DNA of 64,000 nucleotides, from assembly GCF_007673775.1 (NCBI RefSeq), contig NZ_VEAF01000005.1:330974-394973 (forward strand), read 5' to 3'. Shown one piece after another: positions 60,537 through 64,000 of this stretch (the first letter of the stretch is position 1; each line of letters opens with the position of its first letter). The position numbers and the translations under genes were made by a program. The stretch comes from Curtobacterium sp. 9128 (GTDB lineage: Bacteria > Actinomycetota > Actinomycetes > Actinomycetales > Microbacteriaceae). The notes under the pieces were generated by a model. That model had not been told where the DNA came from. It was given only the letters and a program-made list of their open reading frames with translations, and ran no database searches.

Positions 60537-62279
60537 TCAGCGACCGAACTCGAAGGACGCGCCGGGGATGGCGGCCAGGAGGTCACGGGTGTACTGCTCC
60601 CGCGGGTTGGCGAAGACCTCGTCGGTCGTGGCCTTCTCGACGATCTGGCCCTTGCGCATCACGCAGACGTTGTCCGCGACCAGGCGCACGACGGCGAGGT
60701 CGTGCGTGATGAACAGGTAGGTCAGGCCGAGTTCCGACTGGAGCTCGGTGAGGAGCTCGAGGATCTGCCCCTGGACGAGCACGTCGAGCGCGGAGACCGC
60801 CTCGTCGAGCACGATGACCTCGGGCTTGAGCGCAAGCGCCCGGGCGACGGCGATGCGCTGTCGCTGACCGCCGGAGAGCTCGTTCGGGTAGCGGTTGACC
60901 ATGGAGGAGGGCAGCGCGACCTGGTCGAGCAGCTCCTTGACGCGCGCGCGCCGGGAGGCCTTGTCGCCGATGCCGTGGGTCACGAGCGGCTCGGCGATCG
61001 TGTTCCCGACGTTGTACATCGGGTCGAGCGAACCGTACGGGTCCTGGAAGACCGGCTGCACACGACGACGGAAGTCGAAGAGCTCCTTGCCCTTCAACGC
61101 GCCGATGTCGATGCCGTCGAACTGCACGGTTCCGCCGGTGATGCTCTCGAGCTGCAGGACGAGCTTCGCGACCGTGGACTTGCCCGAGCCGGACTCCCCC
61201 ACGAGCGCCGTGGTGGTGCCCTTCGGGATCGTGAACGACACGTCGTCGACGGCCTTGAGTTCACGCGACCCGATGCCCTTGCCGCGCAGCTTGTAGACCT
61301 TCTGCAGGTCCTTGACGACGATGAGGTCCTTCGTCGGCTGGTGCTCGCGCTCCTGGGCCCGGGCGATGAGCTCGGCGTCGTCGCTGCCGACGTCCGCGAT
61401 GTCGATCGACTCGTGCGCGACCTTCGACTGGATGCGACGGCTGGCCAGGGACGGCGCGGCTGCGACGAGTCGCTGCGTGTAGGGGTGCTGCGGGTTGCCG
61501 AGGATCTCCTTCGACGGACCCGCTTCGACGACCTGCCCCTTGTACATGACGACGAGCTTCTCGGCGCGCTCGGCAGCGAGGCCGAGGTCGTGCGTGATGA
61601 AGAGGACGCTGGTGCCGTAGTCGCGGGTCAGGGTCTCGAGGTGGTCGAGGATGACGCGCTGCACGGTGACGTCGAGCGCACTCGTCGGCTCGTCGGCGAT
61701 GAGCAGCTTCGGGTGGCTGGACAGACCGATGCCGATGAGCACGCGCTGCCGCATGCCGCCCGAGAACTCGTGCGGGTACTGCTTGAGGCGGTTCGCGGCG
61801 TCGCCGAGCCCCGCTTCCTTCAGGACCTCGATCGCACGCTCACGCACGGCCTTCTTGCCGGTGGCCATGCCGTTGGCACGGATGGCCTCCTCGACCTGGA
61901 ACCCGATGGTCCACAGCGGGTTGAGGTTCGACATCGGGTCCTGCGGGACGTAGCCGATCTCCTTGCCGCGGATCTCCGACATCTCCCGGTCGGAGAGGCC
62001 GACGAGCTCGCGACCGTTGAACTTGATCGAGCCACCGGTCACCTGGCCAGCGCCGGGCAGGAGCTTGATGATCGCCTGGGCGCTGGTCGACTTGCCGGAA
62101 CCCGATTCGCCGACGATCGCGAGTCGCTCGCCCTGCTCGAGGGTGAAGTCGACGCCGCGGACGGCCTGGACGAAGCCGCTCTGGGTCTTGAACCCGATCT
62201 CGAGACCGGAGATCTCGAGGAGCGGTGCGCCCGTGCTCCCGGCACGACGGGCCGTCGGTTCGGTCAGTGTCTCGCTCAT
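60537..62279 (-). CDS. Double ATPase subunit of a second peptide ABC transporter
   Basis: Protein of 580 aa with two ABC domains. First: Walker A GESGSGKST (57-65), FSGGMRQR, DEPTSALD. Second: Walker A GESGSGKST, LSGGQRQR, DEAVSALD; note Ala in place of Pro after DE. It is shorter than the other double ATPase because both oligopeptide C-terminal cysteine regions are missing or short. Energises the permeases encoded upstream. ATG 62279 overlaps the permease stop (ATGA). Confidence 0.93.
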   Translation of the reverse strand: MSETLTEPTARRAGSTGAPLLEISGLEIGFKTQSGFVQAVRGVDFTLEQGERLAIVGESGSGKSTSAQAIIKLLPGAGQVTGGSIKFNGRELVGLSDREMSEIRGKEIGYVPQDPMSNLNPLWTIGFQVEEAIRANGMATGKKAVRERAIEVLKEAGLGDAANRLKQYPHEFSGGMRQRVLIGIGLSSHPKLLIADEPTSALDVTVQRVILDHLETLTRDYGTSVLFITHDLGLAAERAEKLVVMYKGQVVEAGPSKEILGNPQHPYTQRLVAAAPSLASRRIQSKVAHESIDIADVGSDDAELIARAQEREHQPTKDLIVVKDLQKVYKLRGKGIGSRELKAVDDVSFTIPKGTTTALVGESGSGKSTVAKLVLQLESITGGTVQFDGIDIGALKGKELFDFRRRVQPVFQDPYGSLDPMYNVGNTIAEPLVTHGIGDKASRRARVKELLDQVALPSSMVNRYPNELSGGQRQRIAVARALALKPEVIVLDEAVSALDVLVQGQILELLTELQSELGLTYLFITHDLAVVRLVADNVCVMRKGQIVEKATTDEVFANPREQYTRDLLAAIPGASFEFGR

Positions 62280-63226
62280 CGGCGGGCCCTCGCCTTCGGG
62301 TCGAGTGCGTCGCGGACCACGTCACCGAGGAGAAGGAACGCGAGCACGGTGATGGACAGCGCCAGCGACGGCCAGAAGATCGTCGAGGGGTTGGTCCGGA
62401 GGGACGGCTGCGCCGCGTTGATGTCGTAGCCCCAGCTCAGGGACGACGGCGGCAGACCGATGCCGAGGAACGACAGCGTGGACTCCGCGACGATGAACGT
62501 GCCGAGCGAGACCGTCGCGACCACGATCACCGGGGCGATCGAGTTCGGGATGACGTGGCGGATCAGCGTCTTGAACCGGCTGACGCCGAGCGCCGCCGAG
62601 GCCGTCACGTAGTCGGCGTTCTTCGCCGAGAGGACGGCGCCGCGCATGATGCGGGCGATCTGCGGCCACGCGAAGGCGGCCAGCACGAGCGCGACCGTCC
62701 AGGGGCTGCGCTGCGGGATGCTCGACATGATCACGATCGCACCGAGGACGGTGGGGATCGAGAAGAAGATGTCGCCGATGCGGGACACCACGGAGTCGAG
62801 CCATCCGCCGTAGAACCCGGCGAGCGAACCGATGATCACGCCGACGATGACCACGAGGATCGTCGCGACGAGCCCGACCAGCAGCGAGTTCTGCGTGCCG
62901 TAGATCACGCGGGAGTACACGTCACAGCCCTGACGGGTGTAGCCGAGGATGTGCCCGGCGCTGCTGCCCTTGCCGGAGTTCGACAGGTCGCAGGCGCGGG
63001 GGTCGACGTGCGCGAACACGCCCGGCACGAGAGCCACGGCGATGATCAGCACGATGAGCACGCTCGACACCCAGAAGATCGGGCGCACGCGCATCGAGTC
63101 CCAGGCGTCGGTCCACAGGGAGCGGGTCTTCTCGTCCTCGTTGACGTTGTCGATCGCCTGGAGCGGCGTCTCCTCGATCGGCGCGACGTAGTGCGTCGCC
63201 GACCGCGATTCAGTGTTACTTGGCAT
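62276..63226 (-). CDS. Second peptide ABC transporter permease, DppC/OppC type
   Basis: Protein of 316 aa. Six membrane segments, a large first external loop with two cysteines (DPRACDLSNSG, RQGCDVYSRV) that could form a disulfide, and the ATPase-contact loop VTASAALGVSRFKTLIRHVIPN (core ASAALGVSRF). ATG 63226 overlaps the upstream permease stop by 11 bp. Confidence 0.93.
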   Translation of the reverse strand: MPSNTESRSATHYVAPIEETPLQAIDNVNEDEKTRSLWTDAWDSMRVRPIFWVSSVLIVLIIAVALVPGVFAHVDPRACDLSNSGKGSSAGHILGYTRQGCDVYSRVIYGTQNSLLVGLVATILVVIVGVIIGSLAGFYGGWLDSVVSRIGDIFFSIPTVLGAIVIMSSIPQRSPWTVALVLAAFAWPQIARIMRGAVLSAKNADYVTASAALGVSRFKTLIRHVIPNSIAPVIVVATVSLGTFIVAESTLSFLGIGLPPSSLSWGYDINAAQPSLRTNPSTIFWPSLALSITVLAFLLLGDVVRDALDPKARARR

Positions 63227-64000
63227 AGCGGATCCTCGGGTCCAGGACGGCGTACAGCAGGTCGACCAGGAGGTTGGCGAGCATGAAGATGATGACCATC
63301 ACGGCGACGAACGACACGACCGTCGGACCCTGACCGAGCTTGACGGCCTGGTAGACCGTGCCGCCGACGCCGTGGATGTTGAAGATGCCCTCGGTGACGA
63401 TCGCGCCGACCATCAGGTTGCCGATGTCGATGCCGAGGTACGTCACCACCGGGATGAGCGAGTTCCGGAAGATGTGCACGCCGATGACGCGGCGGCGCGG
63501 GAGGCCCTTCGCGGTCGCGGTGCGGACGAAGTCGGCGCTCATGTTCTCGGCGACGCTGGCACGGGTCAGTCGCACGATGTAGGCGAACGACCCGGTCGCC
63601 AGCACGATCGCGGGGAGCACGAGCTCCGACCACGGCGCCTGTCCGGAGACGGTCGCGCGGAACAACCCGAGTTCGATGCCGAGCCCGTACTGCAGGATGA
63701 AGCCGATCACGAAGACCGGGATCGAGATGAGGAAGAGGCTGACCACGAGCGCGGTGGCGTCGAAGACCTTGCCCTTGCGGAGGCCGGCGATGACGCCGAC
63801 GACGATGCCGGCGACCGACTCGAACACGAGGGCGAGGATCGCCAGTCGTGCGGTGATCGGGAATGCCTGCGCGAGCTGCTCGGTGACCGGGATGCCCGAG
63901 TAGGTCTGCCCGAGGTCGCCGCGGAAGAGCCCACCGACCCAGAGCAGGTACTGGACGATGAAGGGCTTGTCGAGGTTGTACTGCGCGCGGATCTGTTCGA
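63216..64000 (-). CDS. Second peptide ABC transporter permease, DppB/OppB type (5' end beyond window)
   Basis: The frame is open to the right edge; the start lies beyond base 64000. The visible 261 codons begin EQIRAQYNLDKPFIVQYLL and continue through GDLGQTYSG, LAILALVFESVAGIVVGV, the contact loop RTATAKGLPRRRVIGVHIF (core TAKGLPRRR) and end DPRIRYAK. The internal GTG at 63827 is not a start because the upstream codons match the family. The cognate substrate-binding gene is expected upstream, outside the window. Confidence 0.92.
   Translation of the reverse strand, partial: EQIRAQYNLDKPFIVQYLLWVGGLFRGDLGQTYSGIPVTEQLAQAFPITARLAILALVFESVAGIVVGVIAGLRKGKVFDATALVVSLFLISIPVFVIGFILQYGLGIELGLFRATVSGQAPWSELVLPAIVLATGSFAYIVRLTRASVAENMSADFVRTATAKGLPRRRVIGVHIFRNSLIPVVTYLGIDIGNLMVGAIVTEGIFNIHGVGGTVYQAVKLGQGPTVVSFVAVMVIIFMLANLLVDLLYAVLDPRIRYAK

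Noticed and set aside
63707-63934. Start of the last permease at GTG 63827
   Set aside because: Upstream codons to the window edge continue the family sequence (RAQYNLDKPF, GDLGQTYSG), so the true start is outside.

Overview
The window is a high-GC (roughly 70%) actinobacterial chromosome segment. The family of Microbacteriaceae, and probably Curtobacterium or a near relative, fits best. This is inferred from protein character, GTG-rich starts, leaderless promoters and conserved gene order, not from a database search. I see no phage, insertion sequence, CRISPR array or rRNA. There is one tRNA, the initiator tRNA-fMet at 6368-6444.

Layout. 148-6245: an HtrA-type protease with a prion-like N-terminus; a PLP aminotransferase facing a nitrilase-family amidase; a TetR regulator divergent from an aldo/keto reductase across a paired operator. 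6368-25302: a DNA-repair block whose order matches mycobacterial Rv3193c-Rv3211 (UPF0182, Lon-like PDZ protease, zincin, ThiF/TOMM-like protein, UvrD2, NudC, AdnB, AdnA, DUF3107), with a pseudokinase inside it. 25387-31299: DEAD-box helicase, PHP phosphoesterase, aminopeptidase P, GNAT, GSP17M-like protein. 31380-37074: the MgtE_N/CBS, DUF1003, Mrp, TatB-like, O-methyltransferase group (compare mycobacterial Rv1220c-Rv1232c) with a secreted chitinase between Mrp and TatB. 37091-41827: an AAA ATPase, DUF3117, AI-2E exporter, PIG-V-like mannosyltransferase and DapE. 42140-46143: DapD, citrate synthase, DapC and ferredoxin; with dapE this gives three steps of the succinylase lysine/diaminopimelate route. 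46180-52179: a PIG-L deacetylase fused to a membrane domain, a lipoprotein, an M20 hydrolase, TypA/BipA and a CPBP protease. 52265-64000: two Dpp/Opp peptide ABC systems, each with a double ATPase, separated by a substrate-binding lipoprotein, a peroxiredoxin and a small membrane protein.

The most unusual content lies between the genes. Three unrelated families of short repeats occur: (1) near-perfect palindromes with core GACGGGAGGC at gene ends; (2) an 82-bp element present twice, at 17231 and, inverted, at 29983; (3) an array of five 57-58 bp palindromes at 59913-60383. In addition, twenty genes carry a TANNNT hexamer 6-7 nt before the start codon, which points to pervasive leaderless transcription and fixes several starts. 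Several proteins have lost expected catalytic or metal-binding residues (zincin, NudC, phosphotransferase).

The last gene (a permease) runs off the right edge. Everything here was read by eye; coordinates of starts are choices explained per gene.
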